Positions 1-8,332 of a stretch of DNA of 16,255 nucleotides are shown one piece after another. Below the pieces are notes generated by a model. That model saw nothing but the letters and a program-made list of their open reading frames with translations. It did not search any database and had not been told where the DNA came from. The stretch's first letter is position 1. Every line of letters starts with the position of its first letter. Source of the stretch: Bacteroidia bacterium (GTDB taxonomy: Bacteria; Bacteroidota; Bacteroidia; Flavobacteriales; NORP286); the NCBI GenBank assembly GCA_016763665.1, contig JAESTI010000306.1, positions 1 through 16,255 on the forward strand, in the 5' to 3' direction. The position numbers and the translations under genes were made by a program.

Positions 1-2
1 AG

Positions 3-92
3 ATTGCGAGACTTCTCGCTCGGGATCAGCGTATCGGTAGCACTCTAGGCAGCGGTATATCTGCGGCTGCGTTGGATTACTTCGCCTATTAG
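3..92 (+). CDS. C-terminal end of an upstream gene, product not recognised
   Basis: An open frame enters from the left edge and ends at TAG (90-92), giving 29 codons that finish with the residues ALDYFAY. I do not recognise the protein from this short tail. By count 49 of the 92 bases are G or C (about 53%), far above the AT-rich genes that follow. The tail therefore looks like ordinary chromosomal coding sequence next to a compositionally distinct polysaccharide locus. The next gene starts 17 bases later on the same strand, so the two could share a transcript. The composition and the clean stop just before the next start favour real coding, but the stretch is too short to be certain. Confidence 0.5.
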   Translation: MARLLARDQRIGSTLGSGISAAALDYFAY

Positions 93-109
93 AGGAGAAA
101 CATAGAATT

Positions 110-751
110 ATGTCGGATAATATGGATAACCATCATTCATCATTCTACTATTGGCGTTTAGCGCTTAGCAACATTTATGGTAACTACAAAAAGTACCGTC
201 CTAAAACAAAGTACTTGATTCCTGCTATTTATATATTTTTTATATTTCTAAATATCATATGTTATTGGTTTGCTATGATGACAGCATTTCCTGATTTGGT
301 TTTTAATACCAATACAGGCTATCATTATTTTAAAGTGCAATTTCCAGTGGGTATTTTTGCAGGTTTATTTGATACCGTATCTTTTTTTGTTACATTGATA
401 ATAATACAGAATGCGTTGCGATCTACTTCTAATTTTCGTTTTATCGCTCATTTAAGCATAGATTTATTAATAGGTATTTTAGCAACCCTATATGTTTTAT
501 TGATATTTCATGTGTCTCCCTGGATGATATCATTGATAGAGGGAATCCCTGAAGAATTAGTGCAGCGCAATGAATTAATGCAACAACGAGTTTTTGATTC
601 CTTAAACTCACCTTTTGAAAACTGGCGAAATATTTATTTCGGAATAGTAATGGGTATTTCTGCTATGTTGCCAACATTTGTTCATGTTTACATGGCACTA
701 AATTTTCTAATTGTAAAAAAATTAGAAGATAAAAGAACACGTCAATTTTGA
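110..751 (+). CDS. Four-helix inner-membrane protein of unknown function
   Basis: This 213-residue protein has four clear hydrophobic segments, at about residues 36-58, 79-101, 111-134 and 174-202. The N-terminus is polar (His/Asn/Tyr-rich) and the C-terminus is basic (KKLEDKRTRQF). Between helices 3 and 4 lies an acidic amphipathic stretch (IEGIPEELVQRNELMQQR). I see no catalytic motif and do not recognise the family. It is too small and has too few helices for a typical Wzy polymerase or a flippase. The ATG at 110 is preceded by AGGAG at 93-97, with a rather long 12-base spacer; a second in-frame ATG at 122 is the alternative start. The gene lies 9 bases upstream of the deacetylase/amidotransferase gene, so it is probably the first gene of that operon. 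A membrane-anchoring or helper role in glycan export is only a guess. Confidence 0.75.
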   Translation: MSDNMDNHHSSFYYWRLALSNIYGNYKKYRPKTKYLIPAIYIFFIFLNIICYWFAMMTAFPDLVFNTNTGYHYFKVQFPVGIFAGLFDTVSFFVTLIIIQNALRSTSNFRFIAHLSIDLLIGILATLYVLLIFHVSPWMISLIEGIPEELVQRNELMQQRVFDSLNSPFENWRNIYFGIVMGISAMLPTFVHVYMALNFLIVKKLEDKRTRQF

Positions 752-760
752 TTTTATAGC

Positions 761-2782
761 GTGACTACTTTACCGCAGATCCAATATCTAATAAAAGATG
801 TTTTAACAGTCAATACTGATTTTGAATTGGCTGATAATACTTTTTCAATTGAAGACAGTAAGATATGCTATCAAGTCAATAATAGCAGGTTCAGAGAAGA
901 ATTATTTGATTTTTATAAACCTTCTTTAAACAATGAAGACCTGTTTTTTTTAAACAAAATCAAGCAAGCAGTTAAAAGCTCAGATGATGATATCAGTTCA
1001 TTAAGAGATTCTGTTTATAATCTTGAATTATCTAATGTTAATTGGTTAAAACTTACTACTTTTTTTATCAATGAAGTGTATTTAGATAGATCATTACTTT
1101 ATGATAAGCATCATAGAATAAGCAGTAAAATGATCAATGATCAATTTAAGGAATTTCTGGAGTTTCCGGTGGTTGATATTTTATCTAGGTTATTTTGCTA
1201 TAAAAGCCAATTGAATAAATCAAAAGAATTTAAGGTGAATTTCACTTGCGATTTTGATGTTTTAAATAATTGGACTCATATTGGTTGGAAAGGATTTCTG
1301 AAAAGAGTTATAAAGAATTTTTTTCAATTAAAATGGTATACAATTGTTTTGGAATTTATATCCATAATTTACTCAGACAAATTGCTGAAGTGGAATTTCT
1401 TTTTGAACTGCAAAATGTTTGTAGCTACAAATCAAAGCATGTTTGGTAATTTTAAAATGGAAAATATTGCCTTTATGCTTATGAAAAAAGATAATGAACA
1501 GTATGATATTGAAAATAATTTTACAACAAGATCATTTAAAGAGTTTTTAGAGAAATTAAAGATTGAATTCAATGTAAAGATCGGCATACATCCAAATTAT
1601 GATTCCACCCAAAAACCAGAACTACTAAAACCACAAATAGATAAATTTCAAAATATTTTTGGAAATTATCCGGAAATATCAAGATTTCATTACTTAAGAT
1701 GCGATTTCCCTAATGATTTAAAATTATTGGAGCAACATGAAATTTATTCAGATTATTCTTATGGTTTTGCAGATAGCTTGTTATTTAGGGGAGGCAGAAC
1801 TTTCCCATTAAATTTATGGTATGGCGAAATCACGCAAAAAGTGATATCTGTGCCATTGACAATAATGGATACATCATTAAATGATTATCTTTTTTTAGCA
1901 TATGAAGAAGCATTGAAAGCATGTAAACAAAAAATTCTATATAGCGTAGCTTTTGGTTCGTCATTAACTTTACTGTGGCATAATCATAACACTTACAAAC
2001 ACTATACACCTTTTAATTATCACCCTAAACTCTTCAGAAAACTAAAATCATACATTTACAATTTGGATCAAATGCTTTTTTCATTAAATGCAGATTCCGC
2101 TATAATGTGTACAAAGTGCATTTTGGATAGTAATGATGACCCCCAAATTGAATTTGATAGTAAAGGTATTTGTAATCATTGTTATACTTACGAAAGAGCT
2201 GTTAAAAAGTATATCTTAAGTGAAGAAGAAGTAAAAAGTAATTTAGAAAAGCTTGTGCAAGCCGTTAAAAGGGATGGACGAAAGAAGAAATATGATTGCA
2301 TCATCGGAGTAAGTGGTGGAGTTGATAGTACATATGTTGCCTATTTAACTAAAAATATATTAGGATTGAGGCCATTAGCTATACATCTTGATAATGGTTG
2401 GAATTCAGAGTTAGCAGTAACAAACATTGAAAACACATTAACAAAACTTAACATAGATCTAGAAACTTTTGTAATTGACTGGGGAGAATTCAGGGACTTA
2501 CAACTAAGCTATTTAAAAGCTTCCGTAGTTGATATAGAAGCGACAACAGATCATGCAATAATTGCATCTCTGTACCATGCAGCACACAAATATAAATTGA
2601 AATATATTCTACAAGGTGAAAATATTGTTACAGAAGGATTAATGCCAGAGCATTGGGTGCATAATAAGATGGATCTTAAAAATATTAAATCAATTCATAA
2701 GCATTTTGGCTCAAAACCATTAAAACATTTCCCCAAATTGGTTTTTTTAGGCAATTGTATTATGAAAAGGTCTTGGGTATAA
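761..2782 (+). CDS. Polysaccharide deacetylase fused to N-acetyl-sugar amidotransferase (C-terminus cut off by frameshift)
   Basis: As read, this gives 673 residues. Residues 1-440 resemble a Bacteroidota polysaccharide deacetylase. The N-terminal region (IQYLIKDVL ... KICYQV) is followed by the NodB-like core with TCDFD (162-166, where the family usually has THDVD), GIHPNYDS (275-282), RFHYLR (308-313), RGGRTFP (343-349) and LWHNH (405-409). From about 449 it becomes an ATP-dependent amidotransferase of the WbpG/PseA/WbuX type. That part has a Cys4 cluster (C450, C453, C471, C474) and a PP-loop SGGVDST (518-524), and would add nitrogen to an N-acetyl sugar to form an acetamidino group. The frame ends early at TAA 2780-2782; the missing C-terminus continues in another frame to 3219. 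The GTG start at 761 is chosen because the family-like N-terminus begins directly after it; no ribosome binding site is visible. A fusion of these two enzymes is unusual and could be an artefact. The domain calls are firm; the exact sugar substrate is unknown. Confidence 0.82.
   Translation: MTTLPQIQYLIKDVLTVNTDFELADNTFSIEDSKICYQVNNSRFREELFDFYKPSLNNEDLFFLNKIKQAVKSSDDDISSLRDSVYNLELSNVNWLKLTTFFINEVYLDRSLLYDKHHRISSKMINDQFKEFLEFPVVDILSRLFCYKSQLNKSKEFKVNFTCDFDVLNNWTHIGWKGFLKRVIKNFFQLKWYTIVLEFISIIYSDKLLKWNFFLNCKMFVATNQSMFGNFKMENIAFMLMKKDNEQYDIENNFTTRSFKEFLEKLKIEFNVKIGIHPNYDSTQKPELLKPQIDKFQNIFGNYPEISRFHYLRCDFPNDLKLLEQHEIYSDYSYGFADSLLFRGGRTFPLNLWYGEITQKVISVPLTIMDTSLNDYLFLAYEEALKACKQKILYSVAFGSSLTLLWHNHNTYKHYTPFNYHPKLFRKLKSYIYNLDQMLFSLNADSAIMCTKCILDSNDDPQIEFDSKGICNHCYTYERAVKKYILSEEEVKSNLEKLVQAVKRDGRKKKYDCIIGVSGGVDSTYVAYLTKNILGLRPLAIHLDNGWNSELAVTNIENTLTKLNIDLETFVIDWGEFRDLQLSYLKASVVDIEATTDHAIIASLYHAAHKYKLKYILQGENIVTEGLMPEHWVHNKMDLKNIKSIHKHFGSKPLKHFPKLVFLGNCIMKRSWV
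2743..2749 (+). other. Slippery heptamer T TTT TTA at the amidotransferase frameshift
   Basis: In the upstream frame the codons here are GTT TTT TTA, so bases 2743-2749 read T TTT TTA in exactly the phase of a classic X XXY YYZ slippery site (U UUU UUA). A -1 slip would continue as AGG CAA TTG TAT TAT GAA, which restores the conserved C-terminus of the amidotransferase. The same repair would follow from one T lost from an original run of eight (2742-2748 is now seven T). A weak downstream hairpin is possible: 2774-2781 against 2793-2800, eight pairs including two G-T. It starts 24 bases after the heptamer, farther than usual stimulators, and I see no upstream Shine-Dalgarno stimulator. The heptamer is plain; its function is unproven. 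Confidence 0.4.
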
Positions 2783-3219
2783 AATTTGCTCCTATACTTA
2801 ACTATATCAAGTACATAAAGGAAGATGCAAAAAGCGTTATTTCCAATGAACTGGATTGGAAAGATTATGGTGGCAAGCATTTTGAATCTATTTTTACCAG
2901 ATTTCATCAAGCATATATATTACCCCGAAAATTTGGAATAGATAAAAGGAAGTCTCATTATTCAACATTGATTTGCTCTGGCCAACTATCAAAACAAAAA
3001 GCGTTGGAACTCATGCAACTTGATATTTACGATAAAGACAAATTAGAAAATGATAAATCATATGTAATAAAAAAATTGGGACTTACAGAGGAAGAATTTG
3101 AAAGAATAATAAATACTCGAGCTCGAAATCATACTCATTATGGGTCTTATATGAATTATTATAGGATGCTAAGACCTATAATCAAAAAAATTAAAAAACT
3201 ATACTCTTGCTCTTCATGA
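2755..3219 (+). CDS. C-terminal part of the N-acetyl-sugar amidotransferase (frameshifted from the upstream frame)
   Basis: This frame carries the well-conserved C-terminus of WbuX/PseA-type amidotransferases: DYGGKHFESIFTRF, then ILPRKFGIDKRK, then STLICSGQ. The open part that matches the family begins upstream of the nominal TTG at 2755, with AGG CAA TTG from 2749, directly after the seven-T run. It is therefore the second half of the preceding gene rather than an independent gene. Joined through the frameshift, the amidotransferase region would be about 370 residues, the normal length for the family, and the whole fusion about 819 residues. The tail from about residue 130 is basic (KKIKKL) and ends in CSS. 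Separate translation from TTG is unlikely, since it would lack the PP-loop. A 61-base gap separates it from the next gene. Confidence 0.8.
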   Translation: MYYEKVLGIKFAPILNYIKYIKEDAKSVISNELDWKDYGGKHFESIFTRFHQAYILPRKFGIDKRKSHYSTLICSGQLSKQKALELMQLDIYDKDKLENDKSYVIKKLGLTEEEFERIINTRARNHTHYGSYMNYYRMLRPIIKKIKKLYSCSS

Positions 3220-3280
3220 TACTTTCTTTTGCAATCTAAGTAACATTTTTTGTATGCCCACTAACTACTTAAAGTAAAAA

Positions 3281-4438
3281 ATGAATTATTTAAAATCCAT
3301 TCTTAGATTCTTGATAAGACCTTTTTCGTATTATTTCTATTATCTTTTTATGCGCAGAATGATCGAAGTTACTCGAGATGGTAAACCATTAAAAAATGGG
3401 ATAACAGCTGTCATTGCAGCTAAAAACGAGAATTATATGCTGCCTTTTTGTCTTAAAAGTTTAATTGGTGTTGTAGATCAAATTGTATGTATTGATAATG
3501 GATCCGAAGATGATACTTTACAAATAATGTATGATTTTAAGAAAGAAAATGAAGATAAAATGGAAATAATTGTATTGCACATGCCTAATGCTTTATTAGG
3601 CGATTGTAGGGAGGCTGGGTTGTCCAAAACAAAATACAAATGGCATTTGCGTTGGGATGCTGACATGATATGCAAAACGTCTGGAACTGAAAGTATGTTA
3701 TTGTTAAGACAAAAAGCTTTAAAAGAAAACAGACCAGTTGCTTACGTAATACCTCGTACGAATTTAGTGGGGGATTTAAGGCATGTTTCACTATTATACC
3801 CTGTAGTTGACCCTGGTGAGCCATTTCTTATGAGATTTGGCAAGCATATTTGCTATAGGGAATTTGGGAAATTCGATACAGTGAAATTGCCTTTTTATCA
3901 TAAGATCGTCCAAGAATCGAAGAGATATTATTTTCATTGTGCAGGACTGAAGTCTGATGTTAATTTAGTACATAGATTTTTTTATTTTTCTTGGAGGGAA
4001 GCTTTTAATAATGAAAAAAGATCTAAAAAACAACAACAATTATTGTCATACCAAAAGTATAGAAAGGATAAAGAGCTAGAACTTTTTGATACCAATAATC
4101 AATTATCATTATTTTATAGATTTCAACGGCAATGTGTACTTCATTTTGAACAATATAATGTTGATTTATATGGTGATTATCCTGAAATTCTAAAAAATGA
4201 ACTTGTTAATGAGGACGAAAGGTTTAAAGTTATTTATAAAGATGGTAAACCGTCCATAAGAATAGATAAAAAAGATCAAAAAATGATTGAATATATACCA
4301 ACTGCAGAAGATTTAAAGTGGGATCCACTGAAATTCTTGAAAGATCTAATTTCAGATAATGAGTTTCAGAACATAATTGATTACTTGAATTCTTGTGAAA
4401 CGAATTTTAAGATTTCTGAGTCAAAGCAAGTTGGTTAA
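3281..4438 (+). CDS. Family 2 glycosyltransferase
   Basis: This 385-residue protein should transfer a sugar from a nucleotide-activated donor during repeat-unit assembly at the cytoplasmic face of the membrane. The GT-A core starts at about residue 41 with ITAVIAAKNEN, where NEN occupies the usual NE position. It continues with a DNGSEDDT motif (72-79), which binds nucleotide in this family, and the metal-binding DxD as WDADM (125-129). The aromatic N-terminal stretch at 14-24 could dip into the membrane. The C-terminal 150 residues are less conserved, rich in Lys, Asp and aromatic residues, and I recognise no second domain in them. The ATG at 3281 is the first in frame; no Shine-Dalgarno sequence is seen. 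The next gene starts 31 bases downstream. The family is clear; donor and acceptor cannot be told from sequence. Confidence 0.88.
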   Translation: MNYLKSILRFLIRPFSYYFYYLFMRRMIEVTRDGKPLKNGITAVIAAKNENYMLPFCLKSLIGVVDQIVCIDNGSEDDTLQIMYDFKKENEDKMEIIVLHMPNALLGDCREAGLSKTKYKWHLRWDADMICKTSGTESMLLLRQKALKENRPVAYVIPRTNLVGDLRHVSLLYPVVDPGEPFLMRFGKHICYREFGKFDTVKLPFYHKIVQESKRYYFHCAGLKSDVNLVHRFFYFSWREAFNNEKRSKKQQQLLSYQKYRKDKELELFDTNNQLSLFYRFQRQCVLHFEQYNVDLYGDYPEILKNELVNEDERFKVIYKDGKPSIRIDKKDQKMIEYIPTAEDLKWDPLKFLKDLISDNEFQNIIDYLNSCETNFKISESKQVG

Positions 4439-4469
4439 AATTTATATAGACTCTTTTTGAAATCATGTA

Positions 4470-5723
4470 ATGTTTAATGAGCAAAAGTCTTTTATAAAAG
4501 CACTATTTAGCAATTCTTCAGGATTTCTTCTATTAAGGGAGTTGAAATATGTGATTTTGGGTCCTAAATTGATACATTCTGATACAATAAATCCTTGGTC
4601 ATCTAAAGTTATTTCTACAAAAGAACGAAAAGAAGCTATAAGTTTGGCTGTTTCCTGGTTGCTATATGCCCAGCAGAAAATGCCTGATAACGGCTTTGGG
4701 TCATTCAGTATTATAACCGGATGGTCACATTCCTATCCCGAAACTACAGGTTATATTATTCCTACACTATTGAATTATGCAAAAAAATGCAACAATAGTA
4801 AAACTAAAGAATCTGCAATAAAAGCTGCTGATTGGCTTTTGGCAATTCAGAAAAAAACAGGTGGATGGCAAGGTGGTTATGTTGATGATGATGATCCCGA
4901 AAGCGTGTTTAATACCGGACAAATATTAAGGGGAATGATTGCGGCATATCGTGAAACTAACAAACAAGAATATTTGGTGGCAATCATAAATGATTGTGAT
5001 TGGCTTTGCTCAGTTCAAAATTCTTTAGGTTTTTGGGATAAAAATACTTACCTAAATATGGTAAGGGTATATGATAGTTATGTGGATGCTCCCTTATTAA
5101 TGGCCTATCAAATTACCAATGAACAAAAATATAAAGATGCTGCAATTAATAACCTTGACTGGGTTTTAACAAAACAGCGACTAAATGGTTGGTTTGACGA
5201 TTGTGACAACACTATATGGGGTAATAGCAATCCAATTTTACATACCTTATGTTACACTATAGATGGTTTATTGGATAGTGGGATTATACTGAATGAACAA
5301 AAGTATATTGAAGCGGCTATTTTAGCGTCAAATGAACTTTTCAATAAGTTTAATAAAAAAAAATATTTAAAGGGAAGATTAAATGAAAACTGGAATGGTA
5401 CTGTTCAATACATCATTTTGACTGGTTATGCTCAACTAGCAATTATTTGGTTTAGACTTTATAAGTTGACTAAAAATATCCAATATTTAAATAGTGCCAT
5501 GAAACTTAATGATTTTCTTATTTTTAGTCAAAACAGAGACAATAAAGAATTGCCAAATACAAAAGGAGCTTTAGCGGGTTCATTCCCAATTTGGGGGAGT
5601 TATCAATCATATACATTTCCAAATTGGGCTACTAAATATTTTATAGACTCATTGATGCTTGAACAAGAATGTTTAGCTTTGGTCGAAGAAAAACAACTGC
5701 ATGAAATTAGTACTCACCACTGA
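4470..5723 (+). CDS. Alpha/alpha-toroid protein with QW-like repeats, function unknown
   Basis: This 417-residue protein shows spaced repeats of a W-[LV]-x3-Q helix, with Trp at 63, 122, 178 and 231. In two copies a QxxxGxW motif follows (Q127 to W133, Q183 to W189), and a related QRLNGW sits at 236-241. This is the pattern of prenyltransferase/squalene-cyclase-like and related six-hairpin (alpha/alpha) toroid folds. There is no signal peptide, so it is probably cytoplasmic. An acidic run (VDDDDPESV, 138-146) and several conserved-looking aromatics could line a central cavity. Similar folds include glycan lyases, epimerases and unsaturated glycuronyl hydrolases, but I see no decisive catalytic signature. 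Its last 23 bases overlap the start of the formyltransferase gene, so the two are probably translated together. The fold is likely; a function on the glycan or its lipid carrier is inferred only from context. Confidence 0.7.
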   Translation: MFNEQKSFIKALFSNSSGFLLLRELKYVILGPKLIHSDTINPWSSKVISTKERKEAISLAVSWLLYAQQKMPDNGFGSFSIITGWSHSYPETTGYIIPTLLNYAKKCNNSKTKESAIKAADWLLAIQKKTGGWQGGYVDDDDPESVFNTGQILRGMIAAYRETNKQEYLVAIINDCDWLCSVQNSLGFWDKNTYLNMVRVYDSYVDAPLLMAYQITNEQKYKDAAINNLDWVLTKQRLNGWFDDCDNTIWGNSNPILHTLCYTIDGLLDSGIILNEQKYIEAAILASNELFNKFNKKKYLKGRLNENWNGTVQYIILTGYAQLAIIWFRLYKLTKNIQYLNSAMKLNDFLIFSQNRDNKELPNTKGALAGSFPIWGSYQSYTFPNWATKYFIDSLMLEQECLALVEEKQLHEISTHH

Positions 5724-6516
5724 TAATACTCAGTCACTTCGTACCAAAATTCAGCTTTCATCATTAATTGAACATAACATACTTCCTGATACTATTCTGT
5801 TACATCATGCTGGATTAATGAATGGTTTAATCATGAGGTATGAAAATTATCGGAAAATTTTTCGGGATTACAGATTTTTCGGGATTGGTGAGATAATTAA
5901 AAGAAAAATTACACCTAAGGCTAATAATTATGCTAATGGTTATAATTTTCCCAATTATCTTACTGATAAAAGGATACAGGAAGTAAATAATCTTCTCAAG
6001 AAGGTAAAAATATATCATTGCAGAAAAATTAACCATAACTCAACCATTAACCTATTATTAAATTTAAGACCAGATTTGGTGGTTTGTAATAGTGGATTAA
6101 TAGGTAAAAGAGTGATAGATACAGGAATAAATTTCCTTAATATTCATACATCAAAATTGCCGGATTATAGAGGTATGAACAATATTGAATGGGCATTATG
6201 GCATGATGAACCTATTTGGTGTACTGTTCATAAAATTGCAAAGGAAATTGATGCAGGGGATATTTTGTATCAGGAAAAAATCAGCAATGAATCTGATTAC
6301 GAAATGCTTAATAAGATAGATGAATTCCGAGAATACTATTTTCAGAAAAGTTATGCATTGATAGGAAAAGTAGTTAAAAAATATGTTGAAGGAAATATTA
6401 ATTTTGTACTTCAAAAAAATAAGAATGAGCCACTTGGGCAATATTATGTAATGCATTATGCTTTAAAAGAAATGCTTCAACAGAAACTTGAAATTAGAAA
6501 GAAACAAAGCTCTTGA
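5701..6516 (+). CDS. Formyltransferase-fold enzyme, probably a sugar N-formyltransferase
   Basis: This 271-residue protein has the formyltransferase core found in methionyl-tRNA, glycinamide ribonucleotide and sugar N-formyltransferases. The catalytic triad appears as N147 and H149 in FLNIHTSKLP and D184 in EIDAGDIL. The HxSxLPxxRG-like loop (149-158) contacts the folate cofactor in known members. The expected reaction is transfer of a formyl group from N10-formyltetrahydrofolate to an amino group. Because it sits among glycosyltransferases and sugar-modifying enzymes, an amino sugar is a likelier acceptor than tRNA, but that is an inference. It lacks an obvious second C-terminal domain of the Fmt kind. 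The start ATG at 5701 overlaps the previous gene by 23 bases, and its stop TGA overlaps a TTG start of the next gene. Confidence 0.78.
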   Translation: MKLVLTTDNTQSLRTKIQLSSLIEHNILPDTILLHHAGLMNGLIMRYENYRKIFRDYRFFGIGEIIKRKITPKANNYANGYNFPNYLTDKRIQEVNNLLKKVKIYHCRKINHNSTINLLLNLRPDLVVCNSGLIGKRVIDTGINFLNIHTSKLPDYRGMNNIEWALWHDEPIWCTVHKIAKEIDAGDILYQEKISNESDYEMLNKIDEFREYYFQKSYALIGKVVKKYVEGNINFVLQKNKNEPLGQYYVMHYALKEMLQQKLEIRKKQSS

Positions 6517-8332
6517 CTTTTATCCTCGGAATACATATCGGTCATGATGCTACCGCTGCTATAATTAATGATAATGGGGAAATACTAGCAGCTGTGGGAG
6601 AAGAACGCCTTTCAAGATTTAAATCACACACTGGCTTCCCATATAAAGCCATAGAAAATGTTTACATATTATAGGTATCTCTAAGAAAGATGTTCAAGTA
6701 GTGTGTTCCTCAACAAAAAGACGGCTCCATCCACATACCAAAGATTGGAATGACATTATGTTATCCCCTAATGATTAAAATGTTGATATTTCTAATGAAT
6801 TTCTGGAGAGCAAACTTCGTTGGAACTTGGTGTGGAAAAATTTGAAATTGGGATCATCAAAGTTAAACGGTCAACCTAGTTTTGACGAAATTGAAAAATT
6901 TACTTTCCATGAAGAACAAAAGATTCTTAATAAAATAGGGTTTTCTCATTCCGAGTTTCATAAAATTGAACATCACCATTGCCATGCAGCAAGTGCCTAT
7001 TATACCAGCGGTTATGATGATGCCTTGATAATTACCATGGACGGTGCTGGAGATGGCTTATGTGCAACTGCTAACATCATCGAAAATGGAAAAATTAAAA
7101 GGATATCAGAGGCTTCATCAGATATATCACCTGGTACATTCTATGCTGAAATAACAAGGTATTTGGGGTATAAAAGAAACAGGCATGAAGGCAAAATTAC
7201 CGGGTTAGCTGCCTACGGTAACCCAAATAAATACTATAGCTCCCTTAAAGAATATCTGCATTTTAACATAGAAGATGAAAGATTTTCTGCTGTTTTGAAT
7301 CAACAACCAGCAATATTGCGAAAACTGAATACAGTTAGAAGAATCCTCCGAAAAGAAAATACCGGAAACGTTTATATAGATTTATTTTTTGAATACCTGA
7401 AAAAAAACTATAATAAGCAAAATGATGCTAAGGATCTTGCGGCAACCGCACAACAGCTATTGGAGGACATAGTAGTTGAATATGTTAATCATTTTCGAAA
7501 AGAAAACCCTCGAAAAAATATAGCTTTAGCAGGTGGCGTATTTGCTAATGTAAAGGTAAATCAAAAAATCTCAGAAATTGAAGGAGTAAAATCTATATAT
7601 ATTCATCCAAATATGGGAGATGGTGGATGTGCTACTGGTGCTGCTTTTTCTTATTTACATGAAATAAAAGGTATTAAATATTCTTATTACAAGCCAAGTG
7701 ATGTTTACTATGGAGAGGAATTTTCTGATCAAGAGATAGAAAAGGTACTTAGACAGCATAATGTTAACTATCAAAAAATTGAAAATATTGAAATTAAAAT
7801 AGCAGAATTGCTTCACGAAGGTAAAGTTGTAGGTAGATTTAACGGTAGAATGGAATATGGCCCAAGAGCTTTGGGGAATCGTAGTATTTTAGTTCGGCCA
7901 ACTGATAGATCAGTAAATGATTGGTTGAACAAAAAGTTATGTAGAACGGAATTCATGCCATTTGCTCCTGCAGTCTTAGCAGAAGAGGCATCAAGTTTAT
8001 TTGTAAATTATGAAAATCAGATTTCAGATCATACTGCCCGTTTTATGACCATTACCTATGATGTACAACAAGGTTGGCATGATAAATTGCAGGCAGCGAT
8101 TCATATTGATAACACTGCACGGCCTCAGATTGTATATGAGAATCAAAATCCATCACTTTATAGGGTAATTAAAGAGTATTTTAATTTGAGCAGGATACCG
8201 GCTGTAATTAATACAAGCTTTAACATGCATGAGGAACCCATTGTGAGAACACCTGATGATGCAGTCAGGGCATTTAAACAAGGTTGTTTGAATTATTTGG
8301 CTATCGGAAATTATTTGTGTCAATATCAATGA
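6513..8332 (+). pseudogene. NodU/TobZ-type O-carbamoyltransferase, broken by a frameshift and an internal stop
   Basis: The family transfers a carbamoyl group from carbamoyl phosphate, via carbamoyl-adenylate, to a sugar hydroxyl. The TTG at 6513 overlaps the previous stop and begins the typical N-terminus (ILGIHIGHDATAAII, then GEERLSRF). That frame ends at TAG 6672-6674. The homology resumes in another frame (IIGISKKDVQ from about 6668); adding one T to the TTT at 6661-6663 would join the two. A second lesion, TAA at 6776-6778, interrupts the restored frame, which is then open to 8332. The long downstream part (GTG 6827 to 8332, 501 residues) keeps HHHCH (49-53), DGAGDG (72-77), LAGGVFAN (234-241), EYGPRALGNRS (343-353) and NTSFN (462-466). 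Repaired length would be about 606 residues, normal for the family. Either the gene is decaying or the sequence has errors; the 501-residue part alone lacks part of the N-terminal ASKHA domain. Confidence 0.8.

Noticed and set aside
2695..2910. A 71-codon - strand frame across the amidotransferase frameshift
   Set aside because: It lies opposite conserved amidotransferase sequence and has no recognisable product.
3585..3824. Minus-strand frames opposite the family 2 glycosyltransferase
   Set aside because: They are shadows of a gene with clear DxD and nucleotide-binding motifs on the + strand.
6668..6674. Programmed frameshifting as an explanation for the carbamoyltransferase break
   Set aside because: No slippery heptamer lies in register there, and a second stop follows at 6776, so recoding cannot restore the protein.
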